From the NCBI GenBank assembly GCA_003427395.1, contig BFEA01000709.1, positions 48,004-77,479 of the forward strand: DNA of 29,476 nt, read 5' to 3'. This document shows positions 18,123 to 28,256 of the stretch, piece by piece (position 1 is the first letter of the stretch; the number at the start of each line of letters is the position of its first letter). Origin of the DNA: Chara braunii. Taxonomy: Eukaryota; Streptophyta; Charophyceae; Charales; Characeae. The notes beneath the pieces are model-generated. The model had not been told where the DNA came from. It saw only the letters and a list, made by a program, of their open reading frames with translations, and searched no databases. A program made the translations under genes and the position numbers.

Positions 18123-18562
18123 NNNNNNNNNNNNNNNNNNNNNNNNNNNNNNNNNNNNNNNNNNNNNNNNNNNNNNNNNNNNNNNNNNNNNNNNNNNNNN
18201 NNNNNNNNNNNNNNNNNNNNNNNNNNNNNNNNNNNNNNNNNNNNNNNNNNNNNNNNNNNNNNNNNNNNNNNNNNNNNNNNNNNNNNNNNNNNNNNNNNNN
18301 NNNNNNNNNNNNNNNNNNNNNNNNNNNNNNNNNNNNNNNNNNNNNNNNNNNNNNNNNNNNNNNNNNNNNNNNNNNNNNNNNNNNNNNNNNNNNNNNNNNN
18401 NNNNNNNNNNNNNNNNNNNNNNNNNNNNNNNNNNNNNNNNNNNNNNNNNNNNNNNNNNNNNNNNNNNNNNNNNNNNNNNNNNNNNNNNNNNNNNNNNNNN
18501 NNNNNNNNNNNNNNNNNNNNNNNNNNNNNNNNNNNNNNNNNNNNNNNNNNNNNNNNNNNNNN
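18123..18562. other. Assembly gap (440 N)
   Basis: An unknown-base run ending exactly at a long (GT)n tract, which probably caused the break. Nothing can be inferred inside it. Confidence 0.99.

Positions 18563-18657
<95 letters not shown>
18563..18657. repeat. (GT)n microsatellite at the gap edge
   Basis: About 84 bases of uninterrupted GT, then GCGCGCGTGTG. Its true length is likely greater, since it borders the gap. Confidence 0.98.
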
Positions 18658-18686
18658 CCGAGGAGGGGAGGGAGGACCTCTCTCAC

Positions 18687-18688
<2 letters not shown>

Positions 18689-18727
<39 letters not shown>

Positions 18728-18745
18728 AAAAAACAATCAATCAAT
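18689..18745. repeat. (CAAT)n microsatellite
   Basis: Nine CAAT units in tandem, a short A run, then three more units ending in TTAAT. Confidence 0.95.
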
Positions 18746-18946
18746 TAATATTTTTTTGTTTCCTATTTTTTAAATTATTTTTGCTACCCACCAAACCCCC
18801 CCCCCCCAAAATTAAAAAAAGTATATATATTTTTTTATGCAGGCCTGTAGCTGCCGACATGCACCGGCCGCGCCCGCGCGCAGTTTTCCCGCCAACGCCC
18901 CCGCCGGGCCGTGGCGCGGATCTGCACAAACTCGGCCACGCAGCCT

Positions 18947-18988
18947 CGGCCGCGGGCCCGCGGCCGGCCTCCTCGGCCATGGCCGAGG
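18947..18988. other. Two adjacent perfect GC-rich palindromes near the right end of the TIR element
   Basis: CGGCCGCGGGCCCGCGGCCG (18947-18966) and CCTCGGCCATGGCCGAGG (18971-18988) are both self-complementary. They mirror the palindrome at 17762-17780 near the left end. Confidence 0.8.
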
Positions 18989-19028
18989 CCGCAAGATCCG
19001 CGGCCGACAGTGTCACGTAGGTTGAGGG

Positions 19029-19719
19029 GTCTTCCATGCACCCCGTTCGTTGTCCCAGAGATCACCCTTCACATATATCCCGTTCTTCACCCATGTGAGC
19101 AAGTGCGAATAGGTTTTCAGGGAGAGGGGCTTGTCGGAATCATCACACACCTAGGGTTTCCGAACAGCGACTGCCTCCATATCTCGTGCCACCTAAGGGG
19201 GGGGCTTTCTTTGTTGGCCCCATCAGTCTTCGTAAGTGCAATATAAAGGTCCAGAGGGGGTCGCGTTTGAGGTCCCACCTAACTCTATTTATGGTCGACC
19301 CATCCCTCCTACGGCGCAGTGGCCCCAACATTGACTAATCCTGGTTCATTAACCATTGCAGGAGGTGGACCGGGTCGTCCGGGTGGGAGGGAGGAGCGAG
19401 GTGCGACAATTGAATGCCCGCCAGGTGCTGCCACGACACATCATTGGCTAGCAGAAGGCGTATTATAACTTTAAATATGATAGCCTTAATCCCATCCCAG
19501 GTCCATGATTTCCAGCCCACCCACCCTTCTTGGTTGGGTTATGTATTTCCACGTCACCCTTTTAATGCATTTTGTCAACTCATGATCATTGCTCCATAGG
19601 TAAGCGGACAGGGTTGTGCGCAAGTGGGCCAATCGACCTTTCAGGATCTCCCAGAAAGCCATTTTGTACCAGATTGTGGCTAGAATGACATTATTTTTTG
19701 TCAGCATTCGTCCCACCAA
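19029..19719 (-). pseudogene. LINE-A ORF2, region after the reverse transcriptase
   Basis: From 19719 the frame reads ILATIWYKMAFWEILKG and then KRVTWKYITQPRRVGGLEIM, the typical post-RT stretch of L1-like ORF2 (W...P...GGLG-like). Later pieces, in shifted frames, are IIRLLLANDVSWQHLA and WTFILHLRRLMGPT. It stops at the TIR element. Confidence 0.7.
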
Positions 19720-19859
19720 CGATGTATGGAGGTCGTCTCATTTGGCCACTGGTAGCCGCTGCAAGGCAGTTTGCACCAGCGTTTGACCATGGTCAGAAGG
19801 GGGGCCCAGTGCTGTCAGGCGGATATCAAGGACCTTGATTGCCTCTTCTTCTGGTTTCC

Positions 19860-20945
19860 AGCTAGCAGGTGGGTCGTCCGAGGGCTGTATACCCTGAGGG
19901 GACATCCATCGTCCCCCAATTGACCTTCATGCCTGTCGCCACAACAAAGGTTCGGATGGTATCCGCCATTGCGTCAAGGGACGCTTTTGAGACCCTAATG
20001 AGGACCGTGAGGTCGTCAGCAAAAAGGGATGTGATTGGCAAGGTGGGGTGACAATTCTGGAATGTCTATACGTTGGATCACAGGATTCGCCCGAATGATT
20101 GTTGTCAGGACCTCCATCACAATGACAAACAGGAGGGGGGCGATCGGGTCCCATTGCCTGACCGACCGTTGCAACGCAAACGGGGGGGACAAGTGACCAT
20201 TGACCATGATGTTTGTGGTCGTCGACCTGTGCATGATGGATACCCATACTCTGAACAATTCCCCGAAATTCATTTTTGTAGGCAATAATCCATAAAGTCT
20301 CAGTCAACGTGGTTGTACGCTTTTTCAAAATCTATGAAAAGGATTGTCGCTTCCTTACTATGTTGGCGGGCGTATTTAATGGTTTCATTTACTAGAAGCA
20401 CATTCTCCTGGATGTTTCGTTGTGGCATGAAGCCGGTTTGATCTTGGTAGATCAAGTGGTTCATGTATGAGAGCAACGTTTGATTAGTGTTTTGGAGACT
20501 ATCTTATAGGGGAGAGAGATGAGTGTAATGGGGCGGTAATTCCTCACCTCCTCTTTCACACCTTTCTTGTACAAGAGTGTAGTGACCCCCTGGCTAATAA
20601 GTCCCCCGAAAGATCCTTCACTCTGCACTGCTTGAACGTAGACCACATCTCTCAGGGCGTCAAGGAGGTCCTACGGCGTGAGTGGGGCTTCCAACTGCTC
20701 TCTTTGAGGTGATGACAATATGGCAAGAAGGTGTTGCAGCATGGTGCAGCGTGCTGCAGCCAGCTATTCTGACCCCAATTTTGCGGACTGGGAAGCGTAC
20801 GATTTTTGGTAAACTGGGATGCATAATCGACTATAGTGTAGGCATTGGTAGCAATGGGGAGTGAATGATCAAAATGGTTGCTCAACGATGATACCACAGT
20901 TTGTCTTGCTCTGGCCCTAGCTTTCTTGAAGAAGGATTTGGCCAT
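19860..20945 (-). pseudogene. LINE-A ORF2 reverse transcriptase domain
   Basis: RT blocks appear in order on the minus strand. EVRNYRPITLISLPYKIVSK (20646-20461 frame) is the RPISLLN-type block. FIDFEKAY (20338-20315) holds the first catalytic Asp, followed by NHVD then TGA (20302-20300) where Trp is expected. LQRSVRQWDPIAPLLF corresponds to the RQGCPLSP block. LFADDLTVL has its FADD box at 20023-20012, the paired catalytic Asp. KVNWGT follows. At least three frame changes and several stops separate these pieces. The catalytic Asp residues survive but the frame does not. Confidence 0.88.
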
Positions 20946-21041
20946 CGTCCCGTTCGTATCCTGTTCTTTTATACGGGCTTGGATTCACCATGCTTCTGCC
21001 TGGTCGTCAAGGTAGGTCTGTAGGTGATCCCTGACTGTCTG

Positions 21042-21950
21042 TTATTTGTCAAAAGTTTTATCATCCAAGGGACCAGTTTGCAATTTGGTGTCCCAACTTT
21101 CAAGTTCATTCAGTAATTTATCTAACACCGCCTTACGGTCCCTTGCGTGGATGATGAAAAACTTTTTAACCCTGTCGAGTAATTGAGTCAGCCCGTCGTT
21201 GAACCAATCCACAATGGAGGGAGTTGTCTCCCTGTTTGTGGACCAATAAAGCCAAAAATCATTGACTAGGCTTTTAAGAGCAGGGAGTTTTAATAGCGAT
21301 GTATTAAATTTGTAAAAGCTCGGCCCTTGTTTAATTGGGTGGTGGAGAGACAGACCAATAACTATCCCTCGATGGTCAAATAACTTACAGGGGTTGAGCA
21401 TCATGATGTCCGCTACAGATAGCGTGCCCAGCAATTCCTCTGAGATGAGGAAGAAGTTTACCCTTGAATTTGATTTGCCCTTTGCTCCATTAGATCTCGC
21501 ACATGTGTATGCCCTTTTTGTGGGGTGCAACATTCGGTAAGCATCCTTGAGCTGTAAGGTAGCTATAAATCGGGATAGCATGTCCACGTATGATGCCCAT
21601 CTGTCTCGGGGGCCCTGTTTTAAGGACCTTCTATCTAAGAGCAGATCGGGGGTGATGTTGAAATCCCCCGCGACAATTAGGGAAAGGTTCGGAGGCAGTT
21701 GTTGGTATAGGTGGTGGAGGAAGTGTGACCTATCGAACGGATCATTAGGTCCATAGACACTCAAAATAATGATTTCATCATCCCCTATCGTGACCCTTAC
21801 ATATACCCACTGTCCATCTTGTTGGTCGAACTCGTGGGCTATGGGTTTGAGCCGAGAAGAGTGGGGAATCCATATTGCCACACCAGTGGAGGCCCCAGAC
21901 CTTGCCAGGGCTAAGAAGACAGTATATGGCCAGACCCATTTCTCTTTCAT
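21042..21950 (-). pseudogene. LINE-A ORF2 endonuclease (APE-type), main part
   Basis: A 302-codon open stretch carrying most of the apurinic endonuclease-like domain, which nicks target DNA to prime reverse transcription. In order: GVAIWIPHSSRL (residues ~23-34), ILSVYGPND (62-70), the catalytic GDFN (95-98), LKDAYRMLHP (134-143), SRVNFF (162-167) and DHRGIVIGL (192-200). The residue usually Asp in the SRID/SRVD motif is Asn here (codon 21458-21456), a change expected to cripple catalysis. After the domain, helical linker sequence runs toward the RT. The N-terminal motifs lie upstream in another frame, so there is a frameshift near 21950. Confidence 0.9.
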
Positions 21951-22226
21951 TTGTGTGTCGGCGAATCAGTGAGCTGGGTCTCTTGGACGCATACTGCATC
22001 CGACCATGTGCCAGTCCCTCTGTTTTTAACATTTTCCAAATAACATTTTTTTTTCTGGTGAGGCCTGTGCCAGGACATTGAGGTTGAGGGCTTTGATATC
22101 CAGGTATGCAAGGGCAATCTTTCTTGCCCAATCTGGTGGGCGTCTCACCGGGGGTGGGACACATTGATCAGGCGAGGGCTGTTGGGGAGGGGGGGGGTTG
22201 GCGGTGAAGGTTGGTATATCACACAA
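21951..22226 (-). pseudogene. LINE-A ORF2 endonuclease, N-terminal motifs
   Basis: From 22226 a Pro-rich lead is followed by LAYLDIKALNLNVLAQ, resembling the first endonuclease strand with its Asn. One frame over, SDAVCVQETQLTD carries the QET motif (21985-21977) with the catalytic Glu. Thus the N-terminus is present but spread over frames. Upstream of 22230 LINE homology is lost and no matching ORF1 is found, so this element is 5'-truncated or decayed. Confidence 0.7.
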
Positions 22227-22229
22227 TCC

Positions 22230-22526
22230 ATACGTGGGTGCATAGTTGGTGAAACTCCGACGAAACAGTTTGTCACAGCCCCTCGTTTGTTGTCCTCTTC
22301 TCTCTCTCTGCCTACGGTTTTACCGGGCAGTTCTGTTTGTGACGATAAATATATATAAAATACACATTTCGTTAAAAGTGAACCTTTTGATTGTTCACTT
22401 TTTGTAACAAAGCCGGAATTCATGTTGGAGCGACATAAATAAGAATAAATCGAAACAATCATTGGTAAGTGTTGCTAAGTGGGCAGTGATATGGGTCAAC
22501 TGCCATCGCTTGGAGTACTCGACTCA

Positions 22527-22527
<1 letters not shown>
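22230..22527. other. No gene seen
   Basis: Mixed sequence with a short (CT)n near 22300 and an AT-rich patch (ATATATAAAA) at 22348-22358. Nothing recognisable. Confidence 0.4.

Positions 22528-22596
<69 letters not shown>
22528..22596. repeat. (CA)n microsatellite
   Basis: About 69 bases of CA repeats with one ATA interruption at 22561. Confidence 0.97.
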
Positions 22597-22597
<1 letters not shown>

Positions 22598-22930
22598 ACC
22601 CAACCCCAACCACCCCAGCACACCAACGGTGTTCGAAGTTCTCCCTTGTAGGCAATCTTCACGGTAACCTTTTAGAGCGGCCTTCGGTCGGCAACTCAGA
22701 ATAAACTCCAGGTTTGTTCGAGTGCTCCGGGCCCATCAACATGCAAATTGTGCCTAGTTGAACAGCGAGTCAATTCGCAGTTATCGAGATCGATGTTAGG
22801 TCGTGATCTGTTTGGTGATTGACCACCTATAAGAAGTGGTAGACCACCTTCAAGAAGTGTTAACCTTCACGAAGTGCCAAACAGTCGGCGGTCAAAGGAC
22901 TCCAGTGCCAAAAGCATTCTTATGGGACCT

Positions 22931-24005
22931 TGCGGTCGTGTTCAAAACATATTCGCGTAGCACTAGATGCTCACCAAGCAGTTCTGGATGTCGGTTATAT
23001 CGACATATCATAAAATACCTTACAAGCAAGCAGCAGATGCTTGCAGGACCTTCTACCCGGTATGGATCTTTGAGAGCAGAGTTTCGCACTCCACCGTGAG
23101 ATCCACGTCGGATAGGTGGACCTGCCATCCTACCGCTGTTAGCTGTAGTCATCTTGAGGGAGTCGATGAGGTGAGGACCCGACAAAGAAAACTCTCCGTG
23201 GACTTTGCTACCGTGGTTTTGGAACTTATTGGCGTAGCACTAGATGTTGACCACGCAGTTCTGGATGTCGGTTATATCGACAAATCATAAGATGCCTAAC
23301 AAGCAAGCAGCGGCTGCTTGCACGACCTTCTACCCGGTGTGGATCTTTGAGAGCAGAGTTTCGCACTCCACCGTGAGATCCACATCGGATAGGTGGACCT
23401 ACCATCCTACCGCCGTCAGCTGTAGTCATCTTGAGGGAGTCGACGAGGTGAGGACCCGACAAAGAACACTGTCAGGCGACTTTGGTGCCGTGTTTGGAAC
23501 ATATTGGTGTAGCACTAGATGCTCACTAAGCAGTTCTGGATGTCTGTCATATCGACACATCATAAGATGTCTTACAAGCAAGCACCGGCTGCTTGCAGGA
23601 CCTTCTACTCGGTGTGGATCTTTGAGAGCAGAGTTTCGCACTCCATCGTGAGATCCACATCGGGTAGGCGGACCTGCCATCCTACCGCTGTTGGCTGTAG
23701 TCATCTAGAGAGTCGATGTGGTGAGGACCCGGCAAAGAACACTCTTAGGGGACTTTGTTGCCGTGTTTGGAACTTATTGGCGTAGCACTAGATGCTCACC
23801 AAGCAGTTCTGGATGTCGGCTATATTGACACATCATAAGATGTCTTGCAAGCAAGCAGTGGCTGCTTGTAGGACCTTCTACTCGGTCTGGATCTTTGAGA
23901 GCAGAGTTTCGCACTCCACCGTGAGATCCACATCGGATAGGCGGACCTGCCATCCTACCGCTGTTGGTTGTAGTCATCTTGAGAGTCGATGAGGTGAGGA
24001 CCCGA
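22931..24005. repeat. Satellite-like array, 4 units of ~275 bp
   Basis: The landmark AAGCAGTTCTGGATGTCGG or close variant recurs at about 22975, 23252, 23527 and 23800, giving periods near 277, 275 and 273. Each unit also holds GGATCTTTGAGAGCAGAGTT, CGTGAGATCCAC, CATCCTACCGC and GTGAGGACCCG(A/G)C. Identity between units looks to be about 90%. The unit lengths are not multiples of three and both strands stay open for 60-130 codons, so the similar frames are by-products of the repeat, not genes. The array ends abruptly after GACCCGAC at ~24005. Confidence 0.92.
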
Positions 24006-24287
24006 CGATGCTCCAATTGGGACGTGCTCTTGTTTCGTGATGTGCAGGTGCTTACAGGCGGTGCATTCGATCCCCTCCTCGACGTGAAGCAAAGTGCGAG
24101 GGAATTACTCAGGGCTCACACCAGAAGTGCGATTGAACTCCCACTTTGATGAAGAAGCAGTTGCGCAATCCATTAGCGCGACGATTTAATATGGACATTG
24201 GTTTGTCATTTCTATATCACAGGTTGAAAACGCCATCAAATATTTATGTGTAGAAGATTCATATCCATTCATACAAGTATCTCTTGT
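24006..24287. other. No gene seen
   Basis: Unique-looking sequence between two repeat arrays; nothing recognisable. Confidence 0.4.
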
Positions 24288-25098
24288 CATCGCAAACATC
24301 GAGATGAAAACATCTCAAGTCAAATTGCAAATCACACAGAGACATCGCAAACATCGAGGTGAAAACATCTCAAGTTGCGCACTGTTTTTCGAAAGGTGAA
24401 GTCTTAGAGCAGACGATCAATTTCCAGAAATCATTCTATGCAGAAAATTCATTCAAGGGCAAATTGCAAAGCACAGAGACTTTCCAAATTGAACGCAAAA
24501 TATCATACAATGCCACATTGCGAAGTGCACGGAGGCTTTCCAAAAATCACAAAGTACATGGAGCCAAAGTGCGAATATGTTATCATTTCCCATATGGAAC
24601 CAACAGTTCAGTGCACTGCTGAATCCGTTAAACAACTTCAAGTACAAGTCAAATTGCAAAGCACACAGAGACATCGCAAACATCGAGGTGAAAACATCTC
24701 AAGTTACCTAGTGTTTTTCCAAAGGTGAAGTCTCACAGCACACGAACAGGTACCAGAAACCATTCAATGCAGAAAATTCATTCGAGGGCAAATTGCAAAG
24801 CACACAGAGACGTTTCAAAAAGTCATTGAACGCGAAATATCATACAATCCCACATTGCAAAGTGCACGGAGGCTTTCCAAATATCACAAAGTACATGGAG
24901 CCAAAGTGCGAATATGTTCTCATTTCTCACATGGAACCAACAGTTCAATCACAAATGTACGGCATCCGAAGTGCAAATATGTTCGCATTTCTCATACGGA
25001 AACAACACCAGCATTCCGTGGAGAGCACGAGATGTATTCCGGGGATAACAAAATTGGTGATCACTCAGTGCACCGCTGAATCCGTAAAACAACTTTAA
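24288..25098. repeat. Tandem array, ~330-bp unit, about two and a half copies
   Basis: ACATCGCAAACATCGAGGTG recurs at 24342 and 24671 (period ~329), with a 54-base partial copy just before at 24288. Shared inner blocks are ATGCAGAAAATTCATTC, GTGCACGGAGGCTTTCC, AAAGTACATGGAGCC and AAGTGCGAATATGTT. The last partial copy ends with GTGCACCGCTGAATCCGTAAA (25067-25087, ~21-base block shared with 24611-24631). The short frames found here repeat with the array and show no coding signature. Confidence 0.88.
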
Positions 25099-25551
25099 GC
25101 ACACATACATTCTGGAGACAATTGGTTTCCGAATGGAGAACAAGTTCGCAACAGTTATAAGGAACCAACAGAAAGCATTCAATGGAGACAAGCAGAGGGG
25201 TTGAACCATAAAACGGGGCAGCACACGCAGAACAAGGGCGGGCCAAAACATATGAAAGTTGGGTGGTCGGGGTGCGGCGGGGGAGAGGAGCATTCACATA
25301 TATATTTTATAGATTCTAAATTAATAATATCTCATTTATTATTTCATTTGAATTGTATTCTATTGAATAAATAGAGAATAAAAAATAAAGATAAGCACGA
25401 AACAATTTGACGACCAAGAATAAATCGTCGATATCTTTCACATGAGCAAGAGAGGAGCACAACCTCCGAAACGAACAAACGCAGCACGGTGCTGCCGCGG
25501 TCTGAGAGGACATAAGGAGAACAACCCAAAAATAAACCAAAGGAGCACAAA
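25099..25551. other. No gene seen; AT-rich
   Basis: Includes an AT-rich patch at 25296-25410. The open frames are short and overlap on both strands. Confidence 0.4.
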
Positions 25552-25845
25552 GTTGGGATATTCACATCCGATATGTAAGCGTCTACTTAAAAGGAAGTGC
25601 ACGACGTGGCTGGGATATTTACATCGGCATCTAAGCTTCTACTTCACGTAAGCGTCCGCTGCTACCCACTAGCAGATGTTGCGTGGCAAGCAATGAGAAC
25701 AACCCTAAAACAAACAAAGGCAGCAAGGCGCTGTCAAAAGTCCTACGAATAAAGATGACAAGTTCCATGAAATGAAAAACCCTTAAAAAAATTGGTACAG
25801 CAGGAGGCTGGGATATTCACATCGACACCTAAAAACGTCCTCTGC
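25552..25845. repeat. Diverged repeat of a GGGATATTCACATC motif (3 copies)
   Basis: GTTGGGATATTCACATC (near 25553), GCTGGGATATTTACATCGGC (25608) and GCTGGGATATTCACATCGAC (25808) each lead into a (C/T)TAAG-GTC-like block. GAGAACAACCC with an A-rich follow-up appears at 25517 and 25697. The result is a scrambled array. Confidence 0.6.
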
Positions 25846-25974
25846 AATCCGGTACCTCATCAAAACAACAACACAGCTCGAACCGGCTGACTGCCAGATG
25901 AAGTGGGAATAGATTCGCACCTCTGCTTATGGCCTTTGGAAAAAAAAACTACGCGTATTTTAACAACAGGGGTA

Positions 25975-26736
25975 TTATTCAGAGCCTTGGAGTATGTCCA
26001 CCGCAATCCTCAGCCTGATGTTAGCAATGTCGCTTTGGGCTATCGGAAATGGTGGCGGGTAACCGCGTGCAAGAAAAGAAGCGAAGGCGAGCATGAAAAC
26101 ACCGCAGCTCGACCCGTCCGACTGTTGAGGGACACCATGAGCAACCACCTTGGGCGCCGGGAGATCCAGTTTGGCTTGTTGACCATATCGACAAGCCCCT
26201 TCGTCGCGAAGGTATTGCGTGAAGTTCGCAAGCACATCGGAAGAAAAACCGCCATCGTCTTGCTGGAGAGAGTCGTAGTACTCCAGCCCTTGTTCACAGA
26301 CACATAATAGGGTCCAATGCACTCAATTTTTATGGACAGGAATCAAGACCATGCCGTACGAGAAAATATCCACATCTTTTGTCTATTTCGCTACCCTTTC
26401 ATGTCGATAGCCGCCACCGATGAGCTTGGTAAAGAAAAAGGGACTGAAAATATAAAGAGAGGGACCCCCAGGAAACGCAGCGTTGGCAAGCAAGGTCAAG
26501 TACGACTCCACCACCTCGTCGGAAAGTCATCCCCCCTAGACAAGAGTTTGAAGACTTTTTCTGGTCAACGGAATCGAACAAGGACCTCTGCGAACCGAGG
26601 AAACCACCTCCTGGCCGTTGCTGAAATCTCCGCAGACGTCCTGCAACATTCTGAAGTCCGCAGCACTAAGCTCCTCAGTAGGCAAGGGAACGCGAAAACA
26701 TGATGTAGCCCTAGCCGCACAAACACCCACGAACAA
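25975..26736 (-). pseudogene. Ulp1 (peptidase C48) catalytic domain
   Basis: The entry helix reads LPTEELSAADFRML. The substrate-tunnel motif, usually WLSDE/WLNDE, is read as TGA-LSDEVVESYLTLL: the Trp codon is TGA (26529-26527). Then TKDVDIFSYGMVLIPVHKN, stop, and VHWTLL with the catalytic His; LEYYDSL with the catalytic Asp 15 residues on; GVPQQSDGSSCGVFMLAFAS with the oxyanion Gln and the nucleophile Cys. It ends SDIANIRLRIAVDIL, typical of the final helix. All four active-site residues survive, while four stops interrupt the domain. Confidence 0.9.
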
Positions 26737-27137
26737 GTGTGAGGAGTAAGCACAAACCCCGGGGCGGAATGACTAAGAACTGTCTGCCCTTTTCCCAGAA
26801 AAATTGTATCCCCGACTGTTGAATGTGTCCTTCGCGATGTACTTAGGACACGGGTCTTTTAAGACACCCCGTTCGCCATCGTCATCAGACCCATCAGACA
26901 AAGCAGTAACGCTCTCAATAGACGCAGCCAAATGTTTCCGCAGACCTTCCTCCTTTTCTATTCCACAAGCCTTCAGAACCCTGACAGCTCTCTGGGAAAG
27001 GCGAGGCATCTTGACCCTTTTAAACAACCCTACACTTGACGACTTCTTCGGTAAAGCTGTCAATGACCTCCCTGAAAGACGTTTCTCGCACACGACTTTT
27101 AAAGGCTTCATGGGCAGGGACATTAACAACCTCACAA

Positions 27138-27280
27138 CTGTAGAACATAGAAAAAAACCCACAGCCCACAAGCCTTTTTTTAACCAGTGGTAATAGGTAC
27201 ATTAGCCCATGACATCAATTTGGACGAACACAGAGCAAGCTATTGACAGATATGCGAGTAGTCCTATTCACAAATCTTAC
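27138..27280 (-). other. Spliceosomal intron, 143 nt, frame-preserving
   Basis: The donor is CACG|GTAAGA at 27281/27280, the acceptor TTTTTTTCTATGTTCTACAG| ending at 27138 with a good pyrimidine tract. Joining 27281 to 27137 gives codon G|TT and continues the Ulp1 frame (VVRLLMSLPMKP), whereas reading through the intron hits a stop after four codons. Inferred from sequence only. Confidence 0.8.
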
Positions 27281-27341
27281 CGTGTTCGGGAGCCCTTTGA
27301 GGGAACTCGCCCTCCTGTCGCGCCACTGCGCCAACGTCCAC

Positions 27342-27791
27342 GGACGATTCGAGGTTCTCGACCTCGGCCACGGCTGTGTCGCTAACCAGCTCGGTGGCAG
27401 CTGAGTCGCTTGGCAAGTCGATGGCTTTATGAAGCACCATTTCCCGACCGGTACTGAGGACAGATGCTCGATCACCCTGTTCGGCACCGCAACGGGTGGA
27501 CGGAGAACCATGATCTTTCCGCTCTGGATCCATCTTGATACTGACGGCCACCTCACCGCCTTCCACCGAGGATTCGACGTTCTGCATCTCGGCAACGCCT
27601 GAGGCGCTAACCAGCTCGGTGGATGCCGAGTCGTCACCCAACTCTATGGCTTCATGAAGCACCATTCCCCGAGCGGTGCTTAGGACAGACGCTCGACCAC
27701 CCTGTTCTTCACCGCAACGGGTGGGCGAAGAATCACCATCTTTCCACTGTGGATCCGTCCGGATGTCGACAGTCACCTCACCGCCTTCCAC
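27342..27791 (-). repeat. Coding tandem repeat, 2 x 225 bp (75 residues)
   Basis: Units 27791-27567 and 27566-27342 start VEGGEV and share TRCG(E/A)EQG(G/D)RASVLST, MVLH(E/K)AI and STELVS/ATELVS; a third starts VDVGAVA. The unit length is exactly a multiple of three, so the duplication was made in frame, evidence that this stretch was coding. Probably disordered linker. Confidence 0.85.
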
Positions 27792-28140
27792 CACGGGTTC
27801 TCCTTCGCCATGAACCCGAGCTTCCACCGCGGGTTCTTCTTCGTCTTCATCTTCGCCAAGAACAGGAGGTTGCACGGACGTCCATTGACCTCCCTTAACG
27901 ACACCCTCTCGCGTCGTGGCCACAGCCGAGCGACTGTGCAGAACCTCTTTGGACGTCCCGATCATCAGCGCTCGTGCGTGGAGCCACTTCACGTCTTCAC
28001 GAGCCGGCCCGTGTCGATTCTCCTCTCCCCGCTGTACAGCATGCGTTTCCCCCGGAGCTCCTGCACTCTCGTTGTCAGTGTCCACGGACGCACCCTCCGA
28101 AGCATGACGTTCACACTCGCTACCCCCGGTCTCCAACACT

Positions 28141-28256
28141 TTGCGAGACTACCAGCGTTGAGTCTCCTCTTCCCGATGTATAGCACGCGTTCCCGGAGAG
28201 CGCTCGTCTTCCCCAGAAGTGTGACGTTCGTTCTCGCTACCCCTGGTCTCCAACAC
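28141..28256 (-). repeat. Coding repeat, 39-residue unit
   Basis: VLETRGSENERH at 28256 and VLETGGSECERH at 28139 are 117 bases apart and in the same frame. The first unit contains the TAG at 28151-28149. Confidence 0.7.

Larger units (their letters stand above)
17729..19020. mobile_element. Non-autonomous TIR element inside LINE-A ORF2, perfect 8-bp duplication
   Basis: Ends: CTATGTGACAC at 17729-17739 and GTGTCACGTAG at 19010-19020, an 11-bp inverted repeat with one mismatch. Flanks: GTTGAGGG at 17721-17728 and at 19021-19028, identical. Both ends are extremely GC-rich, with GGCC palindromes (TTCGGCCGC-T-GCGGCCGAA at 17762-17780, and two near the right end). The middle is AT-rich, with a CCCCTACAA hairpin at 17846-17910, the 440-base gap and two microsatellites. 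No transposase is seen. The 8-bp duplication fits hAT. The true length is unknown because of the gap. Confidence 0.85.

Noticed and set aside
18069-18773. Long open frames of ~200 codons on both strands
   Set aside because: They are mostly the N gap and the (GT)n repeat.
22836-24016. A family of repeated ~90-codon genes
   Set aside because: They recur with the 275-bp satellite, whose period is not a multiple of three, and both strands are equally open.
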